Below are positions 1 to 11,399 of a stretch of DNA of 29,407 nt, in pieces. The DNA is from Acanthamoeba lenticulata. Its lineage: Eukaryota; Discosea; Longamoebia; Acanthamoebidae. The stretch spans positions 1-29,407 of the forward strand of contig NAVB01000997.1 of the NCBI GenBank assembly GCA_002179805.1, written 5' to 3'. Below the pieces are notes generated by a model that was given only the letters and a program-made list of their open reading frames with translations, was not told where the DNA came from and did no database searches. Numbering within the stretch: position 1 is the first letter of the stretch; each line of letters opens with the position of its first letter. A program made the position numbers and the translations under genes.

Positions 1-568
1 TGTTGATTTACATTCGAATTAAAAACCCAAATTGAAAGAAACAAAAGAAAGAGGAACGTTGGGCGCCGGGAGGAAAAAGGTACCCGTTGCAATCGTCGCA
101 GATGACCTTTTTCTTGAGGGCCACCTTGGTGGTCTTGCCATTGTAGAGGTCTTCGAGGGTGACCTTGAGCGGGAAGACGAGATCCTCGCCCTTACGCTGG
201 CGGGAGGACCCGCCCATGCCCCACAAGGTGGACCAGAGGTCATCGGAAGGACCGTGCGCGGATCCGCCCTGCTTGAGGTACTCCTCTCCATATCTGTCGT
301 ATGCCTTCTTCTTCTCCTCGTCGCTCAATATCTCGTAGGCCAAGCTGATCTCTTTGAACTGGTGTATGAGAGAAGGGGGAGAAAATCGGTTCGTTCATCC
401 GAAATTCGAGTTCATCAAACTCCAGCTTAAGATACCTTGTCCTCGGCATTGGGGTTACGGTCTGGATGGTACTTCATGGCTAGTCGTTTATACGCCTTCT
501 TAATCTGTTCGGGAGAGGCATCAGGGGGCACCCCCAGTACATCATAGAGACGTGTCTCGACGGGCATC
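1..568 (-). CDS. Type I (DNAJA-like) DnaJ/Hsp40 co-chaperone, 5' part, running off the left edge
   Basis: Two exons are visible: 568-436 and 358-84. The J domain shows helix II and the HPD motif in KYHPDRNP, and continues after a 77-nt intron as [15 protein letters not shown]. Then comes the DNAJA-type linker ([20 protein letters not shown]) and the first zinc-finger knuckle CDDCNG, where a second intron (donor at 83-82) leaves the window. DNAJA proteins stimulate Hsp70 ATPase and bind clients through this cysteine-rich region. Odd point: the natural start at 568 gives MPVETRLYD, but one extra base near 540-541 puts the following VLGVPPDAS in another frame. An in-frame ATG at 543 would give a J domain lacking its first residues. 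Rest of zinc finger and C-terminal domains lie outside the window. Confidence 0.9.
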
Positions 569-864
569 TTCTATCTTTTTGGGGACTAATCGCTTAATTC
601 TTGCTGAACTGAGCGCTGTCGAACTCGCCGGAGCAGAGTAGCACAGGGGCTCTGCGTGAACAACGTGACTGCCGAACACTCAGGCGGAAGAAACAACTCT
701 GCATCTGATCGAGCACCAGACAAAACTGAAATCTGCGTCCTCATTTCCTCACAACGGGAGATTTCGCAGCAATACGACAAAGATACATGCCGATTTCGAA
801 ATTTCGGTAAAGCTGTTTGTCACATGGCGCGTTACACGTGCGCGTAAGTTCTCTTCTGCTGCCT

Positions 865-3800
865 TCACTTGATGATCTTGCTCACCAGCTCGTTCATCAG
901 CGCTCGCCGCGTCTTCTCGAGCTTGACCGCAAATACGGGCGCACATAAGGCCGCCCGCTCTCCATTTATCACTTCACAGAACAGATACTCACCATCAGTT
1001 CTCTGCACGCAATCCTGCACACAAGACAGAGCCGTGGCCACGCACGCTTGGTGAAGAAGAACTCCCGGAAGTTGTCGTCCAGCAAAAATGGCTGCGCCGA
1101 GGGAAGCTTCGGGCCAAAGGGACGCACGCCCGCCTGTAGCTCCCCCACGTATCCGGTGAGTGGGATCGCGCAAGAGGGTCATGGTCTGGATCGTGGAGGG
1201 ACTAGTACCTTGGCAGCGTACTCCACCCGCACGCGGGGGATGGAAGCGTCCTCGTCCTCCATCTGCACCACACAATAAATATCTGCTCTCACCGCCAGGG
1301 TTGCAGAGAGATGAGTAAACAATGGCCTTTCCCCCATCAGTCAGTGGTGGCAGGCATACGATTGAACTGCGTGGTCATGAGCTGCGGCGCGAACTGAGCT
1401 TTCGGCTCGAGAAAGACAATGACCACGATGTCGTTGCCTGGGGATATGCACGCAAGTCAGATCGAGTACTCGCGTGAGCGACGCAGCAGCACGTGCAACG
1501 TCCGGGCGGAGAGAGTACCAAGGTGTCGCTTGCGCTCCACCTGCTGCTCATCGAGCGGATAGAAGGGCAGCATGGTGGAGACGTGGAACATGATGCGCTG
1601 TTCTCTGAATTCTGTGTACACCGATTCTGCCCCCGTGGAGTCATCTGTTGTGGACGGCCATGTGCTCTGGTCAGGCGCAAGCTTTTTGGCCCGGTGGTGC
1701 TCTGGAGTGGAACCGCGTACTCTTTACATCGAGGCCGCCGGTGTAGTTCTTCCACCCCTTGAGCGTTATCCTCTCGCCCAGAAAGTCGAGGAAGCGCTCG
1801 AGCGCCTGGCCCGGTCCTGCGTACCCACCAAAGAACGACTGGAGTGAGTGTGGCTTGAACACCTTGCGAACGCGACCGAAGAAGGACGAACCATTGGTGA
1901 ACATCTCGTTCTCGGTCTGGCCCCTCTTGCAGTAGAGGACACCGAACTTGTAGTTCTGAGAATTGAAGCTGCGCTCGAGCTTGAGGAGGTCCTCCCGTAT
2001 GTCGGTGGTAATCACCTTGAACTTCATCGACTGTATCTCGGGCAGGTAGCCCATCACACCGCACGCCACCTGATCACGCCGAGCCCATTGCCCGATGTTC
2101 GCGGCGGCGAGTTAAGCCCAGCCTTCTCCTGTTCAAGGCGCCTCATGGGGACAGCGTACCTTGACGGCCTTGAGCTTATCCTTGAGCCTCGCCCCGCTTC
2201 GGATGAATATCAATCGCGCTCCCTACACCCCACACACCAACAGCGCGTAAGCAGGCTCCTCATGAACCATCACAATTGGGGGAAAGGGGAGGAGCTGGAC
2301 GTACTTTGCGCGTTTGGATGAGGACCCGGTACACTTCAAGGCGGTTATCGCTGGCGAGGCCCAGTTTGTTGAGCAGCGTCGACGAGTGCGACGTTATCTT
2401 CTCGCTCGACGCCAGGACGCGCTTTGATGTCGACCGGGTCAGCTCCACCTCCTTGACGGCGGGCGTGACCATTGACTCATTCCTCCCTGTGACGCGGTTG
2501 TGTTGTTGTGGCATTGAATGAAATGAGTGGCCGAAGGCACCCATGAGTCGCATCTGGACGCATACCAGGCGTGATAGGCTTGCGGGGGCTCGGCTGCGGC
2601 TTGTCGCTTGCGGATAACGACTCTGGCCAAAAGCAAAATAAAGGAGGCCGTAAGCAACAAGCCAAGGGAAAGAAGCGCGGGACGTACCGGGCAGCTTAAT
2701 GCGCAGGTTGACACCAGAGTTCTTGGGGGCGATCTTGTCGGGCGACGAGCGGGGGGAGGCCACTGGTTGCGTTTGCGGCGGGCTGGAGCCAAGGGGCGCC
2801 GATCGTGGCGAGACGAGCGTCGAACTGCCGCTTTGGCCCCGTCGGCGGATACGCCCGTCGTTTACGCTGCCGTTGAGGCTCGGTACGGCTGGCAAGGACG
2901 CCGATTGCGACGTGGGCAACTTGTCTCGCGACGATGCGATGCCGCTACTCACGCGGGCGGTGCTGGGATGCTGCTCGGCCATCCTGCCGCTACGGGGCGT
3001 CGGGGGCTGCTGCATCTGCTGAAGCAGCTGCTGCTCCTTCTCCATGTTCTCAAAGTACTGGATGGTCTGGCTGATGCTGAAGTTGGAGATCTGCTGCGCG
3101 TTGCTTTGCTGCTTGGCGTCGAGGTCCTTCAGGCTGGTCTTGTCTTCGATAGAGACGATCACCGGCCCAAACTCAGGCGAAGACGCACACAAGTTTGTGT
3201 GGTCTTCGAAGGAAGTGTCAGTTACATGCGGTAATAATACTAAGCAGCATCCTCTTGTGAACGCAAGTGGTCGGTGCAGGTACCCTTATCAAAGAAATAC
3301 TTTTTGTACATGAGGGTGTAGTGCATGTCGTCCTCCAGAGCAGGAAAAGCTCCCGGCACGAAGTCACTACACAGGCGTATTGTTAGTGTTTCAACAGTCA
3401 AGTGAGTATCGAGCTTCAATGAGTGGGCGTACCTGTCGGAACCGCGCTCGGCATGCCATGAGTTGTCATCATCCGTGATGATGAGATCGTAGCTATCGTC
3501 CCTCTCTGTGGCAGTACCGGCCTGCGCGTCGGCCTCCTCATCAACCTCGTCGGCTTCTCTGCTGCCGGACATATTGTCTTCTGCAAGCAAGAGCAGCACG
3601 TCGCGCTGTCGCTTCCCTCCGCTCGTGATGTCGCTCACACTGTGCCGCAGGTGCGATCGCGCTCGCGCTCGAGTTGACCGATTGACCGACTTGCGGTCTT
3701 CGTTCCACTCCTTGACGATGCCCCGATGTACCAGATCTGGCACCCCACAACCCCATTTAGCAGCCCGAGACGTGGTGCGCGCACCGCTGTGCCGGCGTAC

Positions 3801-6258
3801 CTTGATACGAGGAGCGGTGAGCCAGTTCGGCGTTGATGCGGTTTCGGGCGTGGTCGCCTGCGTGTTGAAGAAGAAGGTTGGGATCTGGTTAGCGAAGAGT
3901 GCGCAGAGCCATCACACAGGCCCGAAAATACAACCTTCTTGGCTGCGCATCTGCTGTTCGAGTCGCGCGATCTCGCTTTCCCGCTCGTTCTTCATTTTCT
4001 CTGCGATGACGCGGTCTGCCGCACTGGACGGCTTCGCCTCGTGGCTCACCCTGCGCTTGCGGATCAGCTCCACTTTACGTACAAACGTTTCAGGACGTTG
4101 ACAGAGAAGGGGGCAAGAGATACTGGTTCGTGGCTCGCGCGCTGTCGAAAGAGATGCTGCGGGCCAGCATCTTCTGGGCCAGCCGCTTGTCCCAGCTCTT
4201 CCGCTTCTCGCGGTTGGGCAGCTTTTGTTGTTCGTCCTGCTCCTTCTCGCTTCGCTTCACCATCTTGCCCTCGTACTTGCCCCAACTTCGGCCGCGCTTA
4301 CTCGCGCTCGTGTCGAGCTGCTCGTTGTCGCCATTGGACCCGTCGGGCAGAAGCTTAAACTCCTTGCTGGCGTTCATGTTCTTCGAGCGCCGTCGCTCCC
4401 GCCTCGCCGAGCGGTCCTTCTCCCGGGCGGTCTTGTCCCCGCTCCGGCCGCTCACCTTGGACAACAGGCTGGTCCAAGCGTTACGGCTCCAGCTCGAGCC
4501 AGGCGTGGTTGGCACAGCTTCCACCGCTGGTGGAGTGGCGGCCGTAGCGGCGACGACGACGGGAACGGGGGCGACAGGAGGCGGCGTGGTCGCCACCGGG
4601 GAGCAGGACTCGTCGGTCATGATGAGCGGGATGCTGAGCGTGGTCAGGGGTCGCGCAAGTTCGGTCGACTTGCGCCGCTCACGAGGTGAGAAGTTGATCA
4701 CGCGCGTATCCTCGGGACTTGAACTGCCGGTGTTGCTGTCACATCGCGTTTGGGAGACACAGCCACAGTAAGTCGGTCGTGACATGCGCGTTATGGTGGG
4801 AGGGTTGGTTCACCTTCGCTTACGGTGGATCTTGGAGAAGTTGGTGCGCCCTCCCCTGTTCTCTTCGTACACCAGCCGCATCGGCCCAGGCGTCGACCCA
4901 GCGTTCCTCCTGGAAAGAGAGAGAGAAAGAAACGGCTGGCGTCAGGGCGGCACGCCTACAACACAATACGGCCCCTTTACGCTACAGTGTGTGGCCCGTA
5001 CTTGTGGTTGAGAGGAGAGGCAGGCGGGGTGCCGTGCAAGGCCTTCAGGCCCTCCTCCTGCAGGGCGGTGTCGCTGTGGCTGCGAAGGGGCCTGACGAGG
5101 CCTTCATCGGCGGGGACCACCAGTAGGTCCGCCCGCTCTCGGCTCTTGCTCTTCTTGTGCCTGCTGACCTTCTTGCCCTCGCTCTTGCTCTTCTTGCCGG
5201 CCTTCACTCGCTTCTTGGTGCGTTCGCCGCTGGTCGACTTGGACTTATGGTCCTTGGTGGCGCGGACGTCCGCTTGCTCAGCTTCGGCGTCCAGGTGCTC
5301 AGACGCGTCACTCGGCCGACGTCGCTCGAGGTCCTCTGGCAGGGAGGCCTCATGAGCCACTCGCGAAGACAGCGGAGCGGCCAGAGCAGCCAACTCCTCT
5401 TCCTCACGCGATTGCTGCATCCACTCGTCAAAGGCCGACATGGGCACCTTGGTGGACGGCGGCCGCTGGAGCACCTTGGTCCCTGCGGACCACGTCCGAT
5501 GCAGCCGCGCGCGGGCATCAGGATCCTCCCCGTCTGCCGCTGGCCCAGCCACATCAGCGGCGGCCGATTCGCCGGCGTTGCCCCCCGCGAGGCGGTCGGC
5601 AGACCTGTTGAGCTGCTGTTGCTGCTGCTGCTGCGAGGAGCGCAGTGGGATCTGGTTCCATCTAGCAGAGAGCGATTCCCCCAGCTCGCCCGAGGGTAGC
5701 TTGGTGCGGCCGAGCAGAGTGTGCGCCCGGCCTCTCGGTGTCGAGCTGGCCACAGCGCCCGCGGTGATGCGGTCGGGCCAGTGATGGGCCGCTGGCGGGT
5801 TGGAGCTGCGGCGCTGTGGCGTTATGCTTCCGTCCTTGTCCCGAGATATCCACTTGCCTGTCCGGCGCGGCGAGCGGTGTTGGTGCCGCTACAACAAAAA
5901 AGGCACACAATGCGCTACGCCACGACAAGGGAGGAGGGGGAGGCGGACCAGAAGCCTGAATCTTGGTGTCGCGGATCAACCGCCACTCCTCTTCTGAGAT
6001 ATACTCGTGTATTTGCTTCTTCTCGAGCACCGCATTGCTCTCGTACGCCTTTACGAGAGACTAGAGCACGCACAAAGCGCTTTAGCTCGAGTGTGAAGAT
6101 GACCAAAGGGCGCTACTTTGGCCACTTACCTTGACGGTATGGCCTTTGATGTGAAGGACCTGGGCGGAAGTGCGGAGGGATGAAGCTGAATCCTCCAATC
6201 TGCTCCCCTCTTCCACCGCCAGCTTCGTCGCATCATCCCTTTGTGATTCCTTCTCCAT
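865..6258 (-). CDS. Large Rap-GAP domain protein (about 1311 aa, 18 exons)
   Basis: Modelled exons, 5' to 3': 6258-6130, 6048-5949, 5857-5002, 4909-4814, 4735-4124, 4050-3935, 3857-3801, 3736-3433, 3366-3284, 3203-2688, 2486-2305, 2222-2160, 2069-1721, 1644-1519, 1437-1360, 1282-1209, 1133-1046, 971-865. All phases join and sum to 1312 codons. The C-terminal third is a Rap/Ran-GAP domain: [49 protein letters not shown] and [13 protein letters not shown], whose Asn (about residue 1198) matches the asparagine thumb that drives GTP hydrolysis on Rap. The domain ends FFTKLINGE...[13 protein letters not shown]. About the first 700 residues are largely disordered, basic and Ser-rich with a short polyQ run. 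It should switch off a Rap/Ras-family GTPase in adhesion or motility signalling. The first exon is the least certain; an in-frame TGA lies 18 nt upstream of the chosen ATG. Confidence 0.85.
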
Positions 6259-6645
6259 CTCGCGAAGCCTTCTTCAGGAGAGCACAAGCATGAGCGCTCG
6301 TCCTTGTCGCTCGTCACCTCCTTCTCCTCTAAATGCGAGAAGGCGAATCTCTCCCACAGGCCGAACTTTGAAGAGTTGACTGCGCCACCCCAACACCCAC
6401 TTCCCTCGTCCCAAACCGCTGGTGCGTTGAATTCAACAATCGTCGACATGTTCTTCATTCCCCACGTTCTTCAACGCTCGCCATCGGTCGACCTATAAAA
6501 GGCAACTTGCAACCCAAATCAAGAATCGAGGTGTAACAAGCAAAATAGAAAAAGCAAAAATTTCTTTCAAAACAAAAACAGAAAGGAAGGGCAGAGAGCG
6601 CTGACCGCGAGGGCTCAAGGAGAGAGAGAGGAAGAAAGAGAGCTC
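6259..6645. other. Spacer between eIF5B stop and Rap-GAP start
   Basis: This 387-bp stretch must hold the eIF5B 3' UTR and the Rap-GAP promoter and leader, both read on the minus strand. It contains an open minus-strand frame from an ATG at 6458 (MKNMSTIVEF), which could be an upstream first exon of the Rap-GAP gene, but no donor joins it in phase to the next exon convincingly. A TATAAAAG at 6494-6501 faces the plus strand, where no gene starts. I see no clear AATAAA for eIF5B. Confidence 0.4.
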
Positions 6646-9600
6646 TTACATGATGTCGAACATGGGCTTGAGCTTCTGGATGAGGGCGACCATGCCCTTG
6701 TTGGCCACGAGCACGTCGCGGAAGTGGTCCTTGAGCGCGTCGATCGACTCGCGCGAAAGCTGGCTGTAGATCTTGTAGCTCTCGTCGAGCTGCCGGCCAA
6801 AGGTGACCGAGCCGCCCTCGATCTTGATGGCCACCTGCTGGTCGATCACGGCCTGCGGGATCTCCTTGTGGTTGTCCTGGAGCGAGGTGATCCGCCCGAT
6901 GAAGAGCATCTCCTTGCGGCTGCGGGTGCGTCCCTCGTCGTCGGTCGTGGTGATGACCTTCTGGACGCAGAGCGGCGTGCCGAGCTTGAGCAGACCGTCG
7001 ACCACGCGCACGCCGATAACGATCGGGTCCTTCTTGTTGAAGACGCAGCCAGGCACGATCTCGAGGATGCACGGGAAGACGACCTTGAGGGCGGCCTCGG
7101 CCTTCTCCTTGGCCTTGAGCTCGTTCACAAAGGCCGTGAACTGGTCGAACAAATGGTAGATAATCTCGGCCGTGAAGATGCGCACACCAGCCTTGGCCGC
7201 CTCCATCTTGGCATCCTTGTCGACCGGCACGTCGAACGCGAGGATGCAGCCAAACTCCTTCCGCTTGCCCTTGTCCAGGTTGACTGAAGCCTTAATGACG
7301 TCGGCCTTGTGCACGGGTCCGATGTTGATCGAGCCCACGGGGATGTTCGAGTCCCCGAGGAAGGCCAGCAGCGCCTCCAGCGAACCCAGCGTCGAGGCCT
7401 GCACCGAGACGCCCCGCTTCTGCACCTTCTTAAGGATGTCGGTCAGGTCGGCCTGCACTCTGTTATTGTTGTGTTTGTGCGTCAAGGCAATGCCGGGTCA
7501 GTGTTGAGGTTGGCGAAGGAGGGGAGGAAAGGTGTGCGATCCTATCGTACCGAGACTTGATCTGCTCTTCGTCGTCCTTCTCGCCGATGACGACAAGAGA
7601 GGAACCGGCCACGGCGCGGTCGAGGCCATGGGCGGCGATCTTGACACCCTGGGCGGCAATGACCTCCTTGTGGTGCTGGTAGGGCGTCTTGACGCGGAGC
7701 TCGCGCAGCGGGTGCGGTGTGAGGAGCGCGCGAATGTTCGTGACGATCGGTCCGTCGAGGCCGCACACGGCGATACGGTCGCCCTCGTGCAGCACGCCGT
7801 TGACGAGGATGACGTCGATGGTCGTACCGAGACCTTCAACGACCTTGACCTCGAGCACGGTGGCCTGGAAGAGCTCCTTGGTGACGATTCGCTTGGTGAG
7901 CTTGGTCTGGGTGAGCTGGATCAGCAAAGCCAGCAGGTCCGGGATGCCCTCGCCGGTAAAGGCCGACGTCGGCACGAGCGACACGTTGTGCACAAAGTCC
8001 TTGTTCTGGTAGTAGAGCACGGCGTTGAGGCCCTGCTCGGCGAACATGGTGATGGTCTGTGCCGTGCGGCTCTCGAATTCCTGCTTGGCTGAGTTGGACT
8101 GCTTCTTCAGCGTGTCCTGGAAGGGCGCGTCCGCGTTGGCCTTCCAGCCGTAGATACGATCGATCTTGTTGAGCGCGACGATGAAGGGCGTGCGCCGCTG
8201 CCGGAGGAGCTTGATGGACTCGAGGGTCTGCGGCTCGAGGCCGTGCATGAGATCCACAACAAGGACGGCGATGTCGCAGAGCGACGAACCGCGCGAGCGC
8301 AGGTTGGTGAAGGACTCGTGGCCGGGAGTGTCGATCACTAGCAGACCCGGGACCTTGATCTTGAACTTGGTCTTCTGCGACATGGCCTTGGTCTTTTCCT
8401 CGAGGGCCTTGAGCGGGAAGAACGAGGCACCGATCTGCTGCGTGATACCGCCAGCCTCGCCTCCCTGCACGTTGGTCTGCCTGATCTTGTCGAGCAGCTT
8501 CGTCTTACCTGTGTCGACGTGTCCGAGCACGCAGCAGATGGGCGACCTGAGGACGGGACCCGCGTCCTTCCCTTCGGCCTCCTCAGCCTTTTTGGCCTCT
8601 CCCCCCTTGGTCGCAGCGGGCGCCTCGGCCTTAGGCTCTTCGACCTGCACCTGTTCGACCGAGCCCTCTTCAGCGGACTCGACGGGAGACGCAGCGTCAT
8701 CACTGGCGGCGGCCGCAGCGGGTTCGTCGGCCTTTTCCCAGTCGTCGCCGGCATCCTCCCAGCTCTCAGGCTCCTCGACAGCCTTGGGTGGCTCCTGCTC
8801 GGCCGGCTTGCCAGGGGCCTCAGTCGCGACATCGGGTGACGCCGCGGCAGCCTCTGGCTTGGGCGAGTCGGTCTGTTGACCATCACCAGCAGGGCCCTTG
8901 GTGGCGGGCTTCTGCTTCTTGGGCTTGGCGTAGAGGGCCGACTGGGGCTTCTTGGGCTTGGGCGCGCCGCCCTCGCCTTCGCCGCCAGCGGGCACGGCGA
9001 TACCCAGACGGGCCAGCTTCTCCTGGCGCTCACGCTCAGCTCGGCGCTTGTCGGCGTCCTTGCTCTTCTCCTTCCTCTTCGCACGGATGACAGCCCGCTG
9101 CTCTTCCATTTCCTTACGCAGTCTGGCCTCCTCCTCGCGCTCTTTACGGATCCGCTCCTCCTCCTCACGCTGGAGGCGCTCTTCCTCTTCCTTGCGCTTG
9201 CGCTCTTCCTCCTGCTGCTTCAGGATCAGGGCCGCGATGGCGCTCCTCGGCTTCTTAGCGGCCGCAGGGGCAGCCGCGGCAGCCTTACCGGCGGCGCCAG
9301 CGGGCTTACCGCCCTTGGCCGGGCCAGCGGCGCCAGCCTTGCCGCCCTTGGCCGGAGGGAGAGTGGCCGCGGCGGCCTGAGCCTTCTTCTCCTTCTCCTT
9401 TTGCTTTTTCTTGAGGCGCTTCTTGGCAGCGGCGGAGAGCACCTTGCCTTCGCCCTCCTCGCCGTCGTCTCCCTCGTCGCCCTCCTCATTGCCACCCTCG
9501 TCAGCCTCCTCTTCAGCGGCAGCGGCCTTCTGTTGGCCTCCCTTCTTGCCGCCCTTGGCCGGCGCGGCGGACTCGGGCACTTCGCGGCCCTCGGCGATGG

Positions 9601-10444
9601 CCTGCAGAACAGCCTCGACCTCCTCATCCTCGTCGGCGCCACGGTTGCGGCGGTTGTTCTTGCCCTTGCCGCCCTTGGCCTGCTGTGGCTGCTGCTTTTG
9701 CTTGCCGCCGAGGGCGGTACCTGCGTCGGCTGAGGGCTCCTTGCCCTCGGCGAGGTCCTGAAGCACCTTCTCGACCTCCTCATCCTCGTCGGCGCCACGG
9801 TTGCGGCGGTTGTTCTTGCCCTTGCCGCCCTTGGCCTGCTGCTTGCCGCCGAGGGCGGTACCCGCGTCGGCTGAGGGCTCCTTGCCCTCGGCGAGATCCT
9901 GAAGCACCTTCTCGACCTCTTCATCATCTTCAGCAGCTTGATTGCGTCGATTCTTCTTGCCACCCTTGGGCTGCTGCTTCGCGGGGGCAGGGGCGGGCTC
10001 CTCATCTTCCTCATCATCGTCATCGCCGCGACGGTTGTTCCGCTTATTGGCGCCCTTCTTGCCGCCCTTGGGCTGCTGCTTCGCAGGGGCGGGGGCAGGC
10101 TCCTCATCTTTTTCGCCATCTTCCTCATCTTCGTCGCGCTGCCCACGGCCCTTCTTGTTGCCGCCCTTCTTCTGCTGGGCTGGCTTCTTGTTGCTGGCGA
10201 GTGATTCCTCGGGCACCTCTTCGCCATTAGCGATGGCTTGCAAGATGCGCTCTACCTCCTCGTCATCCTCGGGACCACGCTGGGCTCGTCGGTTCTTCTT
10301 GCCCTTGCCGCCCTTCTGCTGGCCTCCTCCTCCTCCGAGAGAAGTTCCGGCGTCGTCATCGTCTCCGTTGGCAATGTCCTGGAGCACCTTCTCGACCTCC
10401 TCGTCCTCATCGGGACCACGCTGTCCTCGTCGCTTCTTCGGCAT
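6646..10444 (-). CDS. EIF5B: Eukaryotic translation initiation factor 5B (eIF5B), 1235 aa
   Basis: Exons 10444-7551 and 7459-6646 join in phase (CG|A, Arg) to 1236 codons, close to the 1220 residues of human eIF5B. The protein is the IF2-family GTPase that joins the 60S subunit to the 40S initiation complex in the cytosol. About residues 1-620 are Lys/Glu/Ala-rich with tandem repeats and a charged coiled-coil stretch. The GTPase follows with G1 GHVDTGKT (near residue 640; the Thr in place of the usual His is typical of eIF5B), switch [11 protein letters not shown]3 DTPGHESF (near 705) and G4 NKID (near 758). The second exon carries domains III and IV ([20 protein letters not shown] onward), ending KPMFDIM. 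An extra 5' UTR intron is likely upstream. It is divergent to the BORCS6-like gene. Confidence 0.97.
9701..9930. repeat. Direct DNA repeat, 141-bp period, inside eIF5B N-terminal coding region
   Basis: The stretch starting at 9701 (CTTGCCGCCGAGGGCGGTAC) recurs at 9842 with very few changes for about 90 bp, a spacing of 141 nt or 47 codons. A shorter shared block also begins near 9619 and 9778. On the protein it yields copies of the module [20 protein letters not shown]. The near-identity at silent positions suggests recent slippage or unequal crossing-over rather than old protein-level repeats. Confidence 0.85.
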
Positions 10445-10833
10445 TTCGTCTACGGGCTGGTCGAAGTTTGGTGGATCTACTCAGATGGTTTGAGAATGGG
10501 CGATAGCTGCGGAGATGAGAGCGTAAATGTGGTGTGGCGATTCAGCTTGGCGAACGAAGGGGTAAATCCACAGGTGATTGTGGATTCGAAAAGCTTGGGG
10601 TTGCAGTGATGACACTTACGATACCGTGTAGTAGGCGAGTAAGAAGAAAACAATCGAGCGATCGTCCCAGATTTGGCCCCACACAACACACCTGCGCCTT
10701 CACGAAAAAGACCACTGCGCCCAAAGAAAGAAAGAAGAAGAAAAGAACAGCCTTCGGATTTCTCTACGAATCGTATTGTCGACGTCACGACAGACGGCCA
10801 AGCGACAGCTTTGATCAAATCAGAAAGAGAGAG
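10445..10833. promoter_or_regulatory. Divergent promoter region between eIF5B and the BORCS6-like gene
   Basis: Two genes start outward from this 389-bp space, so both promoters and leaders must lie here. I see no convincing TATA box. The plus strand is purine-rich near 10720-10760. A strong minus-strand donor (GTAAGT) sits at 10619, see the separate intron entry. Confidence 0.55.
10507..10619 (-). other. Candidate intron in the eIF5B 5' UTR
   Basis: On the minus strand a consensus donor GTAAGTGTC begins at 10619 and an acceptor CTCCGCAG ends at 10507, giving a 113-nt intron that ends 62 nt before the eIF5B ATG. Length fits the other introns here. No coding evidence can test it; it rests on splice signals alone. 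Confidence 0.4.
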
Positions 10834-11399
10834 ATGGAAACAAGGCGGGAAGACAGCGGGCCTGCGACCGACACTACTACTGGAGATCAACAACAACGTC
10901 TTCGATTACAACGTGCCGAGGGCTCTGTGCTTTCAGAAGAATTTATTGAGGGGCTGGAGCACCAGGCCGATGCTACGGCTCGCCACCTCGCCCTTCACAT
11001 CTCCTCCCTGCATGCTTCTTTACATGCGGTATTGCAACCCTTTCTCCCCTACCAACAACAACAACAACAGAATTGAGCGTTAAGGTACCTGTGTGTTTGT
11101 TTTTGCAGATGACCGCTTTGTCTGTAGCAGGCATGCAGACTTTCAAGTTGTCAGCAGACAACACAACGACAGCCGTGGCTACGTCAGTCGCGCAAATGCA
11201 CACGTTTTTGACAAAGTGCCAGCAGCTGAACCAGGACTTGCCACCTATTGACGACCTCGCAAGACAAATGTATGATCATCACGTACGCTCTTTGCTGACG
11301 CGATTCTTTTCTCACTCCTTTATTTGGCGAAGCAGAAAAGAGCTTCGAAAGACGGTGGACCTTCTTGAGATGCTGACCCTGAGGTTCGGGCGAACGTGA
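10834..11399 (+). CDS. BORCS6: BORCS6-like subunit of the BORC lysosome-positioning complex, 139 aa
   Basis: Exons 10834-11028, 11109-11269 and 11336-11399 join in phase to 140 codons. The conserved core is helical: a first helix ending in SSLHASLHA, then MTALSVAGMQTFK, a helix of small and polar residues, TFLTKCQQLNQDLPPIDDLA, and finally ARQIKELRKTVDLLE. This follows the C-terminal family pattern of BORCS6 (lyspersin), in particular the stretch with a Lys-Cys-x-x-Leu-Asn core, a Pro-Ile/Val turn and a final IKE-leucine helix. In animals BORC sits on the lysosome surface, recruits Arl8 and couples lysosomes to kinesin. The protein here is much shorter than the animal one and lacks its long N-terminal region. 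The frame is open upstream of the chosen ATG, so an earlier start (for example 10608) cannot be excluded. Confidence 0.75.

Noticed and set aside
6494..6501. TATAAAAG on the plus strand as a promoter
   Set aside because: No plus-strand gene starts downstream; the neighbouring genes are all on the minus strand.
9226..10227. 333-aa and 285-aa frames over the eIF5B N-terminus
   Set aside because: Frame shadows of the repetitive Lys/Glu coding region; eIF5B itself is unambiguous there.
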